Shown piece by piece: positions 63,655-64,000 of a DNA stretch of 64,000 nt. Every line of letters starts with the position of its first letter. Positions within the stretch are counted from its first letter, which is position 1. The DNA is taken from NCBI GenBank assembly GCA_036495525.1, contig DASXMR010000033.1, forward strand, positions 1 to 64,000. The letters are read 5' to 3'. The notes beneath the pieces were generated by a model. It ran no database searches. It was given only the letters and a program-made list of their open reading frames with translations, and was not told the DNA's origin. This stretch comes from DASXMR01 sp036495525 (GTDB lineage: Bacteria > Actinomycetota > Actinomycetes > Streptosporangiales > Streptosporangiaceae). The position numbers and the translations under genes were made by a program.

Positions 63655-63699
63655 CCGCTGGTCCGCCCGGCGCCGCGCACCCGGCATGATGGACCGGTC

Positions 63700-64000
63700 A
63701 TGACACTCACCGACCGGCTGCCGGGCAGCGCGGACCCCGACGCGCTGTTCGAGACGTTCAGCGACTGGGCAGCGGAGCAGGGGCTCGCGCTGTACGAGCA
63801 CCAGGAAGAGGCGCTGATCGAGATCGTGTCGGGCGCTAACGTGATCCTCAGCACCCCGACTGGCTCGGGCAAGAGCCTGGTCGCGACCGGCGCCCACTTC
63901 ACCGCGCTGGCGGCCGGGCAGCGCACCTTCTACACCGCGCCGATCAAGGCGCTGGTGTCGGAGAAGTTCTTCGCGCTGTGCGACGCCTTCGGCCCGGCCG
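63700..64000 (+). CDS. DEAD/DEAH-box helicase, 5' part only
   Basis: The first 100 residues of a superfamily 2 helicase, cut by the right edge. After LYEHQEEALIEIVSG (Q-motif-like) comes the Walker A STPTGSGKSLVA, followed by motif Ia APIKALVSEKF. This start resembles large actinobacterial helicases with a C-terminal DUF3516 region, but the rest is outside the window. ATG at 63700. Confidence 0.85.
   Translation, partial: MTLTDRLPGSADPDALFETFSDWAAEQGLALYEHQEEALIEIVSGANVILSTPTGSGKSLVATGAHFTALAAGQRTFYTAPIKALVSEKFFALCDAFGPA

Overview
The window is high-GC DNA (about 70 % or more) with closely packed, often overlapping genes, frequent GTG and some TTG starts, and no tRNA, rRNA, CRISPR array or recognisable transposase. 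Several families point to an actinobacterium: a conservon-type operon (NIT-domain kinase, roadblock/LC7, DUF742, small GTPase), an Eis-like acetyltransferase, a homologue of the mycobacterial mycothiol-linked oxidoreductase Rv2466c, SpoIIE-type phosphatases and MenA. The species cannot be named from sequence alone.

Layout. 1-1352: a flotillin gene (cut by the left edge) with a small NfeD-like partner. 1893-4889: a siderophore-interacting reductase and a PAS-GAF-PP2C-HATPase regulator. 4949-15785: a minus-strand hopanoid operon, hpnC-hpnD-hpnE-prenyl synthase-shc-(HpnG-like/IspH fusion)-hpnH, mostly joined by 4-8-base overlaps and followed by a membrane glycosyltransferase. 15786-16392: an intergenic stretch rich in palindromes. 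16393-20576: the conservon operon, facing a membrane PP2C phosphatase. 21812-43313: mostly single housekeeping or accessory genes, including Eis-like GNAT, GlxA-type regulator, aldehyde dehydrogenase, Rv2466c-like, PepN, MalQ, an AbiEi/DUF559-like protein, an AAA kinase, penicillin acylase, MMPL transporter, amidase and a NERD protein.

43554-54156 is the most distinctive block: an apparently complete System I (Ccm) cytochrome c maturation set, ccmA-ccmB and then a diheme cytochrome c-ccmC-ccmD-ccmE-ccmF-ccmG-ccmH-ccmI-hemA, facing an HTH regulator. Most actinobacteria are known to use System II (ResB/CcsA). The two transcription units begin with a shared 34-bp upstream element (24 of 34 identical by my alignment), which suggests co-regulation. 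The genes fit together as heme synthesis (HemA), heme delivery and attachment (CcmA-F), apocytochrome thiol reduction (CcmG/H/I) and one encoded substrate, a CCP/MauG-like diheme protein. 54487-64000 holds menA, a VOC protein, a second SPFH-NfeD pair, an acyl-CoA ligase, a HAD hydrolase, a chloramphenicol-phosphotransferase-like kinase, a PLP dehydratase, a cytochrome P450 and the start of a DEAD/DEAH helicase.

Other notable structures are a fused HpnG-like/IspH gene, and a roughly 60-bp palindromic element in two copies 27 kb apart (32418 and 59501) whose outer arm bases covary. Start codons were chosen from ribosome-binding sites and family lengths; where the choice is weak this is stated in the entry.
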